Shown here: piece by piece, positions 19,954-29,957 of the stretch
How the letters are laid out: every line of letters starts with the position of its first letter
Position numbering within the stretch: position 1 is the stretch's first letter
Assembly (NCBI GenBank): GCA_023386635.1
Contig: JAEWJH010000110.1
Coordinates: forward strand, 1-64,000
DNA: 64,000 nt
Reading direction: 5' to 3'
Source of the DNA: Pseudomonadota bacterium
GTDB lineage: Bacteria; Pseudomonadota; Alphaproteobacteria; Rhizobiales; Xanthobacteraceae
Notes under the pieces: model-generated
What the model was told of the DNA's origin: nothing
Database searches by the model: none
Seen by the model: only the letters and a program-made list of their open reading frames with translations
Program-made: the position numbers and the translations under genes

Positions 19954-20565
19954 TTACGCCTTCGCGCTCGGCCGCGCCGACACATCGCCGTACCAGCGGC
20001 GCACTTGCCCGAGATGCTCGGGTAGTGCGAGCTTCACCGGCTTCATGAAATCGACCGTCACCAGCGCGGTGATATCCGCCACCGAGAAGCGATCGCCGGC
20101 GACGAATGGCCGCCCCGCCAGTTCGCGGTCGAGAATTTCCAGAAACTCGAACACCTTCGGCTTGCTCGCTTCGCCGTAATCGGCGACCTGCGGCACTTCC
20201 ATCTGGCTCATGGCCGGATGCAGATGCCGGAACACATTGGAGACCGGCGTGAGAAAGTGGAATTCGACCCGCCGCTCCCACATCTCGACCACCGCCCGCT
20301 CCTTCGGATCGCGCCCGAATAGCGGCGGCTCCGGCTGCAGCGCCTCGAAATAGCGGCAGATCGCGATCGACTCGCCGATCACCGTGCCGTCGTCGAGTTC
20401 GAGCGCGGGGACACGCTGCACCGGATTGATCGCGCGATAGGCGTCGCTCTTGTGCTGCAGGGCGCCGAGATCGATCTGTTCGGTCGGCACCGCGATCCCC
20501 TTCTCCGCGAGGAAAATGCGCACCCGGCGCGGATTGGGCGCGCGGCCCCCGTCATAGAGCTTCAT
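19954..20565 (-). CDS. Glutathione S-transferase family protein
   Basis: The 203 residues have an N-terminal thioredoxin-like domain (MKLYDGGRAPNPRRVRIFLAEKG, NPVQRVPALELDDG, IGESIAICRYFEA) and an all-helical C-terminal domain with the GDRFSVADIT capping motif. The PALE-DDG and ES pair are the glutathione-binding elements. The first-helix region has Asn/Arg rather than an obvious catalytic Ser or Cys. The substrate is unknown. It is divergent from the histidine kinase gene and precedes the metallo-hydrolase gene by 10 bp. Confidence 0.9.
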   Translation of the reverse strand: MKLYDGGRAPNPRRVRIFLAEKGIAVPTEQIDLGALQHKSDAYRAINPVQRVPALELDDGTVIGESIAICRYFEALQPEPPLFGRDPKERAVVEMWERRVEFHFLTPVSNVFRHLHPAMSQMEVPQVADYGEASKPKVFEFLEILDRELAGRPFVAGDRFSVADITALVTVDFMKPVKLALPEHLGQVRRWYGDVSARPSAKA

Positions 20566-20637
20566 CGGTTCGGTCTCCCTGTCGGACCAAGCGAACCGCG
20601 TGCTGTCCGCGCCGTCAAGCGATCCGTCAACGGATTA

Positions 20638-20645
20638 TTAACCAT
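20638..20645 (+). promoter_or_regulatory. Candidate CtrA half-site upstream of a histidine kinase gene
   Basis: TTAACCAT lies 77 bp before the kinase start, in the 156-bp divergent gap with the GST gene. Octamers of this kind have been linked to CtrA control in Caulobacter. It is a single short match. Confidence 0.3.
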
Positions 20646-20721
20646 CATTTCGCAGCCGAGCTTAAGGCTGCTTTTAAGGATTTGCGCGAGGTTGCAGCAG
20701 TTTATTGCGTATCCGGTGGCC

Positions 20722-22293
20722 ATGCCCATTCCCAGCGAATTGCCCGACCTCGCGTTGCCACCGGAGAGCTCTCCGGTGAACCGGCGTCTGTCGTCGCAGC
20801 ATGTGCGCGAGGCACGCGACCGGCTGACATCGACGAGCGGCACGCGACCGGCTTTCGACTACGAACTGCTGCGGCTTTACGCGCAGAACCGCATGTCCGC
20901 GTCGCTGATCATCCTGCTGCTGATCGGCACCATCGGTTTTCTGTCGAGCCTCTGGACCGGTGCGGTCACCGCGGGGGCATGGATGGCCTCGGTGCTGGTG
21001 ATCCATGCGGTGATCATCACCAAATGCCGCCAGTTCCTGGCCGCGCCGAACGGCGCCGCGGAAATGCGCGCCTGGCGGCTGCGCTTCATCATCCTCGACC
21101 TGTTCTACGGCCTCGCCTGGATGTTCATCCTGATCCATCCGGTGGGCGTGGACGAAAGCTCCGGCACGTTCATGCTGTTCGTCATGCTGCTGGTCGTGGC
21201 GGTGTCGAGCATGCTCGCCTCCAACCTGCCGATGGCGGTCTATGCGGCGACCTTCCCGGTGACGGCCGCGGTGGCGCTCGACTTCCTGCTGCTCGGTTCG
21301 CTGCGCAACTATATCCTCGCGGCGATGGCGCTCGCCGCGCAGGGCTATTTCGCGCTGCTGTCGTTCCGCCTCTATTCGACGACGCTCTCGACCCTCGAGG
21401 CGCGCGCCGAGAAGGACGCGCTGATCGGCGAGCTCGAGCAATCGAAAGCAGTCTCCGACGAAGCGCGCCGGCGCGCGGAAGCGGCGAACATCTCCAAGTC
21501 GCGCTTCCTCGCGCAGATGAGCCACGAGTTGCGCACGCCGCTCAACGCCATCCTCGGCTTCTCCGAGGTGATGAAGGGCGAAATCTTCGGCGAGCACACC
21601 GTGCCTGCCTACAAGGAATATTCCGCCGACATCCACAATTCCGGCGTGCATCTGCTCGGGCTGATCAACGAGATCCTCGACCTGTCGCGCATCGAGGCCG
21701 GCCGCTACGAACTCAACGAGGAATCGATTTCGCTGACCGCCGTGGTCGAGGATTGCCACCATCTGCTCAAGCTGCGCGCCAGCAATCGCGGCATCACCAT
21801 TCATGAGGCGTTCGAGGCGGACCTGCCACGGCTGTGGGCCGACGAGCGCGCCGTGCGCCAGATCTGCCTCAACCTCCTTTCGAACGCGATCAAGTTCACG
21901 CCGCAGGGCGGGGAAATCTGGCTCAAGGTCGGCTGGACAGCCTCGGGCGGCCAGTACCTCACCTGCAAGGATTCAGGCCCGGGCATCCCCGACGAGGAAA
22001 TCCCGATCGTGCTCGCCTCGTTCGGTCAGGGATCGAACTCGATCAAGTCGGCGGAACAGGGCGCCGGCCTCGGCCTGCCCATCGCCAAGAGCCTGGTCGA
22101 CCTGCACGGCGGCACCTTCTCGCTGAAGTCCAAACTGCGGATCGGCACCGAGGTGATCGTCACCTTCCCGCCGGAGCGGGTGGTCGCTGCCATGGCGCCC
22201 TTCACCGAGGAAGCGCCGCCGCTCGCCCCCGAGGCAGAGACCGAGCCCCAACAGAAGGGCAAGAAGCGGCTTCTGTTCCGCATGGGGCTCTAA
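20722..22293 (+). CDS. Membrane sensor histidine kinase, PleC/DivJ/PdhS family
   Basis: This 523-residue protein has an N-terminal cytoplasmic stretch, then about six hydrophobic helices between residues ~55 and 210, a short coiled coil, a HisKA domain with His268 in MSHELRTPLNAILGFSEVM, and a HATPase_c domain (NLLSNAIKF, DSGPGIPDEE, GAGLGLPIAKSLVDLHGG). The H-box type is that of alphaproteobacterial cell-cycle kinases acting on DivK/PleD-like regulators. No receiver gene is adjacent, as is usual for that group. The ATG at 20722 is chosen; the frame stays open upstream but runs antisense into the GST gene. The ligand sensed is unknown. Confidence 0.85.
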   Translation: MPIPSELPDLALPPESSPVNRRLSSQHVREARDRLTSTSGTRPAFDYELLRLYAQNRMSASLIILLLIGTIGFLSSLWTGAVTAGAWMASVLVIHAVIITKCRQFLAAPNGAAEMRAWRLRFIILDLFYGLAWMFILIHPVGVDESSGTFMLFVMLLVVAVSSMLASNLPMAVYAATFPVTAAVALDFLLLGSLRNYILAAMALAAQGYFALLSFRLYSTTLSTLEARAEKDALIGELEQSKAVSDEARRRAEAANISKSRFLAQMSHELRTPLNAILGFSEVMKGEIFGEHTVPAYKEYSADIHNSGVHLLGLINEILDLSRIEAGRYELNEESISLTAVVEDCHHLLKLRASNRGITIHEAFEADLPRLWADERAVRQICLNLLSNAIKFTPQGGEIWLKVGWTASGGQYLTCKDSGPGIPDEEIPIVLASFGQGSNSIKSAEQGAGLGLPIAKSLVDLHGGTFSLKSKLRIGTEVIVTFPPERVVAAMAPFTEEAPPLAPEAETEPQQKGKKRLLFRMGL

Positions 22294-22401
22294 CCGGGCG
22301 GCCCTGCCCGGCTCGTCGGCGGAATTGCTTTGCGCCGCCCGGTGCTTATGTTCGCGCAGCGAATCCATTCACAGGCCCGGCCGGCTTTTCCTGACCCTGC
22401 C

Positions 22402-22590
22402 ATGATCGAAACCCCGTGCATCCAAGTCTGCACGCTGGACCCGCGCACGGAGCTGTGCCGCGGGTGTGGGCGCACGGTGGACGAAGTCGCCGGATGGAGC
22501 CGGATGACCTCCGGGGAACGGCGGCGGATCATGGCCGAACTGCCGGAACGGCAGGCGGCGGCTTCCGCCCGTCTGGAGCGGCAAGCGTGA
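22402..22590 (+). CDS. DUF1289 domain-containing protein
   Basis: This 62-residue protein has the compact cysteine pattern of DUF1289: ETPCIQVCTLD then ELCRGCGRT, followed by the helix VDEVAGWSRMTSGERRRIM. The four cysteines probably bind one metal ion. The function is not established. Its stop TGA overlaps the GTG start of the next gene (GTGA), so the two are probably translationally coupled. Confidence 0.88.
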   Translation: MIETPCIQVCTLDPRTELCRGCGRTVDEVAGWSRMTSGERRRIMAELPERQAAASARLERQA

Positions 22591-23303
22591 CCCGCACCCT
22601 GTCTCTGATGATCGTGATCGGCGGCGCCACGGCGCTCGTCGTGTTCATGATGGCGCAGGGCCACGACCCGATCGGCGGGCTGCTGCGGCAGGACGAGATG
22701 GCCTCGCTCGGGATCAAACTGATCTGGGCCGTATTCTTCGGCGGCCTGGTGCTGGCCGCGTTCCGGGGCAAGCTGTCGCGCGCGATCGAGGCGATCTTCC
22801 TGTGGGGCCTGATCGCCGTGCTGATCGGCGTCGGCTACACCTACCGCTACGAGCTCGGCGAGGTCGCCGACCGGGTGCTGGCGGAACTGATCCCCGGCCG
22901 CGCGGCGACCAGAGGAAATTCCGTCGAGGTGGTCCGCACCGCCGGCGGCGACTTCGCCGTCGATGCGCGCATCAACAGCGCCGCGGTGCCGATGGTGCTC
23001 GATACCGGCGCATCGAGCGTCGTGCTGACAACCGACGCGGCGCGGGATGCCGGGCTGCCGACGGCCTTTCTCAGCTATTCGGTCCGGGTCGACACCGCCA
23101 ACGGCCACACCCAGGCCGCGCCGGTGACGCTCGATCGCGTGTCCATCGGCGGCATCACTGAACGCGGCGTGCCGGCGCTGATCGCGCAGCCGGGCCAGCT
23201 CAAGACCAGCCTGCTGGGCATGACGTTCCTGAACCGGCTGGAAAGCTGGGAAGTGCGCGGCACCAGACTGGTGCTGCGCGCGCATCCGGTCAAAGCGCGC
23301 TGA
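22587..23303 (+). CDS. Membrane-anchored retropepsin-like aspartic protease (TIGR02281 type)
   Basis: This 238-residue protein starts at a GTG overlapping the DUF1289 stop. Three hydrophobic helices lie in the first ~90 residues. A single aspartic-protease domain follows, with the catalytic motif MVLDTGASSVVLT near residue 133-145, the flap region after YSVRVDTANG and the C-terminal LLGMTFLNRL motif. Clan AA proteases of this size act as homodimers, here on the periplasmic side by inference. The natural substrate is unknown. It converges with the TauE gene, overlapping by 14 bp at the 3' ends. Confidence 0.85.
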   Translation: MTRTLSLMIVIGGATALVVFMMAQGHDPIGGLLRQDEMASLGIKLIWAVFFGGLVLAAFRGKLSRAIEAIFLWGLIAVLIGVGYTYRYELGEVADRVLAELIPGRAATRGNSVEVVRTAGGDFAVDARINSAAVPMVLDTGASSVVLTTDAARDAGLPTAFLSYSVRVDTANGHTQAAPVTLDRVSIGGITERGVPALIAQPGQLKTSLLGMTFLNRLESWEVRGTRLVLRAHPVKAR

Positions 23304-24117
23304 CCACGAACCGCGCCGAGACCAGCAGCAGGAAAATACCGAAGGCGATTTCCAGCTTGCGGCGCGGCATCCAGTGCGCGAGCTTGACGCCGTAGCCAGC
23401 CATATAGCTCGTCACCGGCGCCATCAGCACGACACCGATGATCGAGACGAAGCCGATCGACAGCGGCGGCATCTGCGACTGATACGCCAATCCGGCCAGC
23501 ATGTAGCCGATCGCACCTGCGATGGTGATCGGCACGCCGATCCCGGCCGACGTCGCCACCGAATTGTGGATCGGCACGCCATGCAGCATCAGCACCGCAT
23601 TGGATACAGAACCGCCGCTGACACCCATCAGCGACGCACACAGGCCGACCAGAAAGCCATAACCGGATATCGCCGGCTGTCCCGGCAATTCCTTGGCGAC
23701 CTGCCAGTTGTCGTTGCCGAGGAACGATTTGATGGCGACGAAGGTGGCGATCACCGCGAACGCGATCTTGAGGAATTCGCCCGACGCCACCGCCGCGATC
23801 AGCGCGCCGATCCAGACACCGACGACGGCGGGGATGGTCCATTTGCGCACGACGTCGCGCAACGCAACGCCGCGCGCGGAATGCGCGCGATAGGACCTGA
23901 TCGCGGTGGGAATGATGATCGCGAGCGACGTGCCGATGCAGAGTTGCATCCGCACATCCTCCGGCACGTGAAGGACGCGGAAGACCTCGTAGAGAACCGG
24001 GACGATGATGCCACCGCCGCCGATGCCGAACAGGCCGGCAAGCACACCGGTGACGACACCCCCGATCAGGATCATCACCACGAGCCAGAGGATTTCGGAG
24101 AGCGGGACGCCCAGCAC
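23290..24117 (-). CDS. TauE/SafE-family sulfite/anion exporter
   Basis: This 275-residue integral membrane protein has about eight helices and two TauE/SafE repeats: LAGLFGIGGGGIIVPVL in the first and GLCASLMGVSGGSVSNAVLM in the second. A GTG at 24117 with GGAG eight bases upstream is chosen; longer starts would overlap dusA by about 85 bp. Family members export sulfite or organosulfonates, and some import anions. The substrate is not indicated by neighbours. Confidence 0.88.
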   Translation of the reverse strand: MLGVPLSEILWLVVMILIGGVVTGVLAGLFGIGGGGIIVPVLYEVFRVLHVPEDVRMQLCIGTSLAIIIPTAIRSYRAHSARGVALRDVVRKWTIPAVVGVWIGALIAAVASGEFLKIAFAVIATFVAIKSFLGNDNWQVAKELPGQPAISGYGFLVGLCASLMGVSGGSVSNAVLMLHGVPIHNSVATSAGIGVPITIAGAIGYMLAGLAYQSQMPPLSIGFVSIIGVVLMAPVTSYMAGYGVKLAHWMPRRKLEIAFGIFLLLVSARFVVSAL

Positions 24118-24151
24118 CGGGCACTCCAGGGAACGAAGGCGGAGGGAAAAA

Positions 24152-25216
24152 TTATGCCGCTGCGGTTTGCGACAAAGCCGCTTCCCTGTCCAGCGCCAAG
24201 CCCGATGACGAGCCATGCAAGACGTCGTCCGACACATGCGCCAAAGCGGCCACCAGCACGCCGGCGTCGGCCCCGGGCTTCACCCCTTCGGTGGCGAGAT
24301 GACGGCGGAACGCGCGCGCGCCGGGTACCGCCCGGAACAGGCCGTGCAGATGGCGCGTGACCGAATGCAGGCGGCCACCCGAGGCCAGCACTTGCTCGAT
24401 ATAGGGGATCAGCGCCATGGCCGCGTCCTTGACCGTCGCGAATGGCGCCGGCGTGCCGTACAGCACCGGATCGACGGCCAGGAGCCGCCACGGCTCCTGA
24501 TAGGCCGCCCGGCCCAGCATCACGCCATCGACGTGGTCAAGATGCGCGCGACACTCATCGAGCGTGACGACGCCGCCATTGATGGCGATCGGGAAATCCG
24601 GCATCGCCGCCTTGAGCCGATAGACGCGGTCGTAATCGAGGGGCGGGATATCGCGGTTCTCCTTCGGGGAGAGACCTTTGAGCCACGCCTTGCGGGCATG
24701 CACGATCAGCGCATCGGCGCCCGCGGCGCGCACGCGCTCGGCGATCGCGGTCAGCGCGGCTTCGGGATCCTGATCGTCGATGCCGATGCGGCACTTCACC
24801 GTGACCGGCACGCGCACCGCCTGTTTCATCGCCGCGACACCCGCGGCAACGAGATCGGGCTCCGCCATCAGGCAGGCGCCAAACCGTCCGTCCTGCACGC
24901 GATCGGATGGGCAGCCGACATTGAGATTGATTTCGTCGTAGCCGAAGCCCTCGCCGATCCGCGCGCTCTCGGCGAGCGCCTGCGGATCGCTGCCGCCGAG
25001 CTGCAGCGCGACCGGATGCTCCGCCGGATCGTAGGCCATGAGCCGCGCGCGGTCGCCATGCAGCACGGCGCCGGTCGTCAGCATCTCGGTGTAGAGCAGC
25101 GCATGGCGCGTGAGCAGGCGATGGAAGAACCGGCAATGCCGGTCCGTCCAATCCATCATCGGGGCGACGCTGAAGCGGTGCTCCAGCGCGCGATGCGTTT
25201 CCGGCGACGCTGCCAC
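24152..25216 (-). CDS. dusA: tRNA-dihydrouridine synthase A
   Basis: This FMN enzyme reduces uridine 20/20a of tRNA with NADPH. The 354 residues show the DusA start HRFSVAPMMDWTDRHCRFF, then YTEMLTTGA, the catalytic cysteine in NVGCPSDRVQDG, KCRIGIDD and the FMN-phosphate site NGGVVTLDE...GVMLGRAAY. The GTG at 25216 gives the usual length; the frame stays open further upstream with no family similarity. The C-terminal ~60 residues carry the family RHLHGLFRAVPGARAFR motif. Confidence 0.93.
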   Translation of the reverse strand: MAASPETHRALEHRFSVAPMMDWTDRHCRFFHRLLTRHALLYTEMLTTGAVLHGDRARLMAYDPAEHPVALQLGGSDPQALAESARIGEGFGYDEINLNVGCPSDRVQDGRFGACLMAEPDLVAAGVAAMKQAVRVPVTVKCRIGIDDQDPEAALTAIAERVRAAGADALIVHARKAWLKGLSPKENRDIPPLDYDRVYRLKAAMPDFPIAINGGVVTLDECRAHLDHVDGVMLGRAAYQEPWRLLAVDPVLYGTPAPFATVKDAAMALIPYIEQVLASGGRLHSVTRHLHGLFRAVPGARAFRRHLATEGVKPGADAGVLVAALAHVSDDVLHGSSSGLALDREAALSQTAAA

Positions 25217-25414
25217 GTCAAATCCCTGCTCAACGGGTCTTGGCCAAGGACCGTGACCCTGCCCGTACCTATTGAACCGGACGCCAGAAGACAACCGACC
25301 CGCCGCCGGACCGTAAACCGGCGTTCGCGTGCCCTTTGGGAACCCGATTTCGGTGGAAATCGGGTGGTGGGATCGGCCATGGCGCGCCACATTGGCTCCT
25401 GAAGGACGAATGCC

Positions 25415-26032
25415 ATGACCAGCGCCACACCCCACCCACGCCGTAGCCAGCACTGTGTGTTTCAGACCGCCGCCGGCTACTGCGGCATCGCCTGGAACGA
25501 GGCCGGCGTGGTCCGCTTCCGGTTGCCGTCGCGCGATGCCGGAGCGGCCGAACGGCTCCTGCTGCGCGGCTTCGACAGCACGGTGGCAGCGCCGCCGCCG
25601 CAGATCGAGGCGATCATCGCCGCCGCCCGGCGCTACTTCGACGGCGAACACATCGACTTCTCAGGCATCGCTCTCGACCTCGAGGCGGAGAGCGATCTGT
25701 TCCGACGCATCTACGAGGCGCTGCGTCAGGTGCCATGGGGCCGCACGACCACTTACGGCGCGCTCGCCAAAGCCATCGGCGGCGGCCCGATGATGGCGCG
25801 CGACGTCGGCCAGGCCATGGGCAACAATCCGGTGCCGCTGATCATTCCATGCCACCGCGTGCTCGCTGCGGGCGGCAAGACCGGCGGCTTCTCCGCACCG
25901 GGCGGCGTCGATACCAAGCTGCACATGCTCAAGCTCGAGGGTGTCGATCTTGACGCGGCACAGACCGAAACCAAATCCGCGCAGAAGCCATCACGCGCAC
26001 CCGATCCCGCGCAACGCGGGTTCGGTTTCTAA
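25415..26032 (+). CDS. ogt: Methylated-DNA--protein-cysteine methyltransferase family
   Basis: This protein repairs O6-alkylguanine by moving the alkyl group to its own cysteine. The 205 residues have the active site IIPCHRVL (Cys146), the helix-turn-helix around PWGRTTTYGALAKAIGG and the Arg finger in MMARDVGQAMGNNP. The N-terminal domain is of the short Ogt type rather than Ada. The C-terminal ~35 residues are a polar tail. AAGGA precedes the ATG. It is divergent from dusA. Confidence 0.92.
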   Translation: MTSATPHPRRSQHCVFQTAAGYCGIAWNEAGVVRFRLPSRDAGAAERLLLRGFDSTVAAPPPQIEAIIAAARRYFDGEHIDFSGIALDLEAESDLFRRIYEALRQVPWGRTTTYGALAKAIGGGPMMARDVGQAMGNNPVPLIIPCHRVLAAGGKTGGFSAPGGVDTKLHMLKLEGVDLDAAQTETKSAQKPSRAPDPAQRGFGF

Positions 26033-26038
26033 AGTTTA

Positions 26039-26926
26039 TCAGCGGAAGCCGAACAGCGCCGCCGGATTGTCGACCAGCATGCGCCGGCGGATCGTGTCAT
26101 CAGGCGCGATCGCGGCGATGAGATCGACCAGCGCGCCGTCGTCCGGCACCGCCGTGTGGTTGGGATGCGGCCAGTCCGAACCCCACACCACGCGCTCCGG
26201 CGCATGCGAAGCCAATGTCCGCGCGAACGGCACGGCATCGCGATACGGGTAGGCTTCGCGGGTGATGCGATCGGTCCCCGACAGCTTCACCCAGACATTG
26301 CCGCGATCGAGCAGCCGCCGCAATGCGACAAACGCCTTGCCATCAAGCCCTTCCCTGATGTCGATCCGGCCGATGTGGTCGATCACCACCGGCGCGCGGA
26401 TCGAGGCGATGAAGTCAGACTGCTCCAGCACGCCCTGTCCGCCCACATGGATCGCCACATGCCAGCCGAGCGGAGCGATGCGGTCGATCACAGCGCGGAT
26501 CTCGTCGTAAGGCGTCGGCGCGCCCAGATGCGAGAAGAAATGAAAGCGCGCGCCGCAGACACCGGCAGCATGCATCCGGGCGATCTCGGCGTCCGTCGTT
26601 TGCGGCGTCAGCAGTCCGACGCCGCGATAACGGCCCTCTCCCGCCGCCAGCAGATCGAGCAGAACGGCATGGTCGCGGCCATGGCACGCCGACTGTACGA
26701 ATACGCCACGGTCGAAGCCGAGCATGCGATGCAGCGCGAACAGCCGTTCCTTCGGCGCATCCTGCGGCGTGAAGGTTCGCTCCGGCGAGAATGGAAACAC
26801 CGCGCGCGGGCCGAACACATGGAAATGCGCGTCGCAACTGCCCGGCGGCAACGCCAGACTGGGCGGGCTCGGATCGTCGAGCGGCGGCAGACAGGCCGGC
26901 GCATTGTCACCACGCGGCACGGTCAT
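26039..26926 (-). CDS. Amidohydrolase family protein (2-pyrone-4,6-dicarboxylate lactonase-like)
   Basis: This 295-residue TIM-barrel hydrolase has an N-terminal CDAHFHVFGP (HxH metal-type motif), a VVIDHIGRID strand and C-terminal WGSDWPHPN. That motif set fits the cog3618/LigI branch of amidohydrolases, which opens lactones or pyrones from aromatic or sugar-acid breakdown. Starts at 26926 (ATG) and 26938 (GTG) are possible; the ATG avoids overlapping the SDR gene. It is the last gene of a Bug receptor - SDR - hydrolase unit, so it probably acts on the compound imported by that system. Confidence 0.85.
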   Translation of the reverse strand: MTVPRGDNAPACLPPLDDPSPPSLALPPGSCDAHFHVFGPRAVFPFSPERTFTPQDAPKERLFALHRMLGFDRGVFVQSACHGRDHAVLLDLLAAGEGRYRGVGLLTPQTTDAEIARMHAAGVCGARFHFFSHLGAPTPYDEIRAVIDRIAPLGWHVAIHVGGQGVLEQSDFIASIRAPVVIDHIGRIDIREGLDGKAFVALRRLLDRGNVWVKLSGTDRITREAYPYRDAVPFARTLASHAPERVVWGSDWPHPNHTAVPDDGALVDLIAAIAPDDTIRRRMLVDNPAALFGFR

Positions 26927-26928
26927 GA

Positions 26929-27729
<801 letters not shown>

Positions 27730-27730
27730 G

Positions 27731-28711
27731 CTATTTCTCGGTGGGAACGCCGGCGTCCTTGATCACCTTCGCCCATTTCTTGATTTCGGATTCGATGAAG
27801 GCGCGGAACTGCTCCGGCTTGTCGCCAACCAGCGTCGCGCCCTGGGCCGCAAGCTTTTCCTTCACGGCCGGATCTTTCATCGCCTCGGCCGCGGCCTGAT
27901 TGAGCTTGGCGATGATCGCCGGCGGCGTCTTCGCCGGCGCGACCATGCCGTACCAGTTCTCGGTCTGCAGATCGGGCATACCGACTTCCGTCGTGGTCGG
28001 CACGTCCTTGGCGCTCGGCACACGCTGCGGCGCGCCGAGGGCAATCGGCTTCAGCTTGCCGGCGTTCACCTGCGGCAGCAGCACCGGGAGATCGAGGAAC
28101 ACCATCTGCACCTGCTGGCCGAGCAGATCGTTCACCGCCGGCGCGGCACCGCGATACGGCACATGGACGATGTCGATCTTCGCCGTCAGCTTGAACAACT
28201 CGCCGGCGAGATGCGGCAGGCTGCCGGGCCCTGACGACGCGAAATTGAGCTTACCCGGCTGCGACTTCGCCAGTGCGACCAACTCCTTCATGTTGTTGGC
28301 GGGCACGCTCGTTGCCACCACCAGCATTTCCGGAACCTTGGCGACCAGAGTCACTGGCGCCAGATCCTTGAGCGTGTCGTAAGCGATCTTCTGCATGCTC
28401 GGGCTGATGGCGAGCGCGCCGGCACTCGTCACAGCGATTGTGTAGCCGTCGGGCTCGGCCTTGGCGACCATGTCGGTGCCGATCACGCCGCCCTGCCCGC
28501 CGCGATTGTCGATCAGCACCGGCTGCTTGAGGATGTCGGCCATCTTCTGGCCGACCGCGCGCGCGATGATGTCGTTCGGACCGCCCGCCGGGAACGGCAC
28601 GATCAGCTTGATCGGCTTGCTCGGGAAATCCTGCGCCGCCGCCAGCGCCGGCAGCAGCGCCACAGCCAATCCGGTGAGCCAAAAGCCGAGCGACGTCTTG
28701 AGTGGTTTCAT
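27731..28711 (-). CDS. Bug-family tripartite tricarboxylate transporter substrate-binding protein
   Basis: This 326-residue periplasmic receptor has a signal peptide ending near ALAAAQ, then FPSKPIKLIVPFPAGGPNDI and VLIDNRGGQGGVIGTD, the hallmark of Bug (TctC-like) receptors. GGGAGG precedes the ATG at 28711. No tctA/tctB membrane genes are adjacent, as is common for orphan Bug proteins. It is first in a three-gene unit with an SDR and an amidohydrolase. Confidence 0.92.
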   Translation of the reverse strand: MKPLKTSLGFWLTGLAVALLPALAAAQDFPSKPIKLIVPFPAGGPNDIIARAVGQKMADILKQPVLIDNRGGQGGVIGTDMVAKAEPDGYTIAVTSAGALAISPSMQKIAYDTLKDLAPVTLVAKVPEMLVVATSVPANNMKELVALAKSQPGKLNFASSGPGSLPHLAGELFKLTAKIDIVHVPYRGAAPAVNDLLGQQVQMVFLDLPVLLPQVNAGKLKPIALGAPQRVPSAKDVPTTTEVGMPDLQTENWYGMVAPAKTPPAIIAKLNQAAAEAMKDPAVKEKLAAQGATLVGDKPEQFRAFIESEIKKWAKVIKDAGVPTEK

Positions 28712-28825
28712 CCGATCCTCCCTGGATAATCTTGTTGTGTTGTTGAACGCAGACTAACGCGGGCCAGGATTCAGGGGAAGTTTCCGGGCGATATCATTTC
28801 GGCATGGGAAGCGAGTGGAGTGATG

Positions 28826-29761
28826 TCACGCAGCGATCCAGTGCGACCCGCTCCAGCGGCGACCGCGCACCATATCGCGTGCGATGCCAAACAGCGCGGC
28901 TGTCGTCTCCTCGGTGAGACGCGGCTGCACGCCTGTCAGCGTGACCAGGGTGACATTCGTCGACAGGACCGGCCGCATGATCGCAAACGCCGCGAGACGT
29001 CCCCGCGCAACCTCTTCCTCAACGGCCGCGTAAGTGAGGATCGTGTAACCAAGCCCGTCCTCGACCATCGCCTTGGCGAAAGCGACGCTGTCGATCTCGA
29101 TCTTGATGCGCAGCCGCACGCCATGTTCGAGCGCGGCCTGCTCCACCAGACGGCGATTGTTGTGCGCGAGGCTCGGCAGGATCAGCGGCAGATCGCCGAG
29201 ATCGCGGATGCGATAAGTCCGTTCACGCGCGGCGTCAGTCGGGCCGGCGGGCGGCCCGATCAGCCACATCCGCTCCTGCAGAATGGGCCTGATATTCAAG
29301 GTATCCAGCGGCGGCGGATTATGCAGCACCGCCACGTCGAGGCGCTTGTCCAGCAGCCATTCCTGCAAGGTCGACGTGACACCCTCGCGAATGTGCAACG
29401 ACGTCTGCGGACGCTCCGTCTGGAAATGGCGCACCAGCGGCGGGATCAGCAAACGACCGGCCGCGGGCGGCACACCGACCGTGACGCGGCCACCCGCCGG
29501 CGCGCGGTCCTCACGGATATCGTCGCCGGTCTGGCGCACCAGATGGGCGATGGCCTCGGCCCGCTCCAGCAGCATCGAGCCGGCCGTCGTCAGACGTACG
29601 CCGCGGCCGTGCCGCGCTAACAGCGGCACGCCGAGTTCACGTTCGAGCTTGGCGATCTGGCGGCTGAGCGCCGGCTGCGCCAGCCGCAATTCCTGCGCGG
29701 CGCGGCTGAAACTCCCAGCCCGCGCGACGCGCGCGAAATGCCGCAATTCCTTCAATTCCAT
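28826..29761 (-). CDS. LysR-family transcriptional regulator
   Basis: This 311-residue regulator has an N-terminal winged helix-turn-helix (MELKELRHFARVARAGSFSRAAQELRLAQPALSRQI) shortened here to its start MELKELRHFARVA and core AQPALSRQI, followed by a periplasmic-binding-protein-like effector domain from about residue 90. It lies 114 bp upstream of the Bug receptor gene on the same strand, so it may control that operon in tandem rather than in the divergent arrangement usual for LysR genes. The effector is unknown. Confidence 0.92.
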   Translation of the reverse strand: MELKELRHFARVARAGSFSRAAQELRLAQPALSRQIAKLERELGVPLLARHGRGVRLTTAGSMLLERAEAIAHLVRQTGDDIREDRAPAGGRVTVGVPPAAGRLLIPPLVRHFQTERPQTSLHIREGVTSTLQEWLLDKRLDVAVLHNPPPLDTLNIRPILQERMWLIGPPAGPTDAARERTYRIRDLGDLPLILPSLAHNNRRLVEQAALEHGVRLRIKIEIDSVAFAKAMVEDGLGYTILTYAAVEEEVARGRLAAFAIMRPVLSTNVTLVTLTGVQPRLTEETTAALFGIARDMVRGRRWSGSHWIAA

Positions 29762-29957
29762 GGCTCGTCCGTCCTATGCCACTTCGGCATAGGACGATGG
29801 TGGCGGAACGACGGCGGCTTCGCAACGCCGGCCGCTGTTTGCGCTGAGAATAAGTCGCAACCGCAAGAGCCCGGTGTCGTTGACGCGCCGGAGCGGTCCC
29901 GCTAGGCGATGCGAACGAACCGATGCCAGCAAGCTGAAACCAACCGCAGAACCGCCG

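Noticed and set aside
22298..22316. Terminator after the histidine kinase gene at 22293
   Set aside because: CCGGGC and GCCCGG can pair, but the stem is only six bases and no T-run follows.
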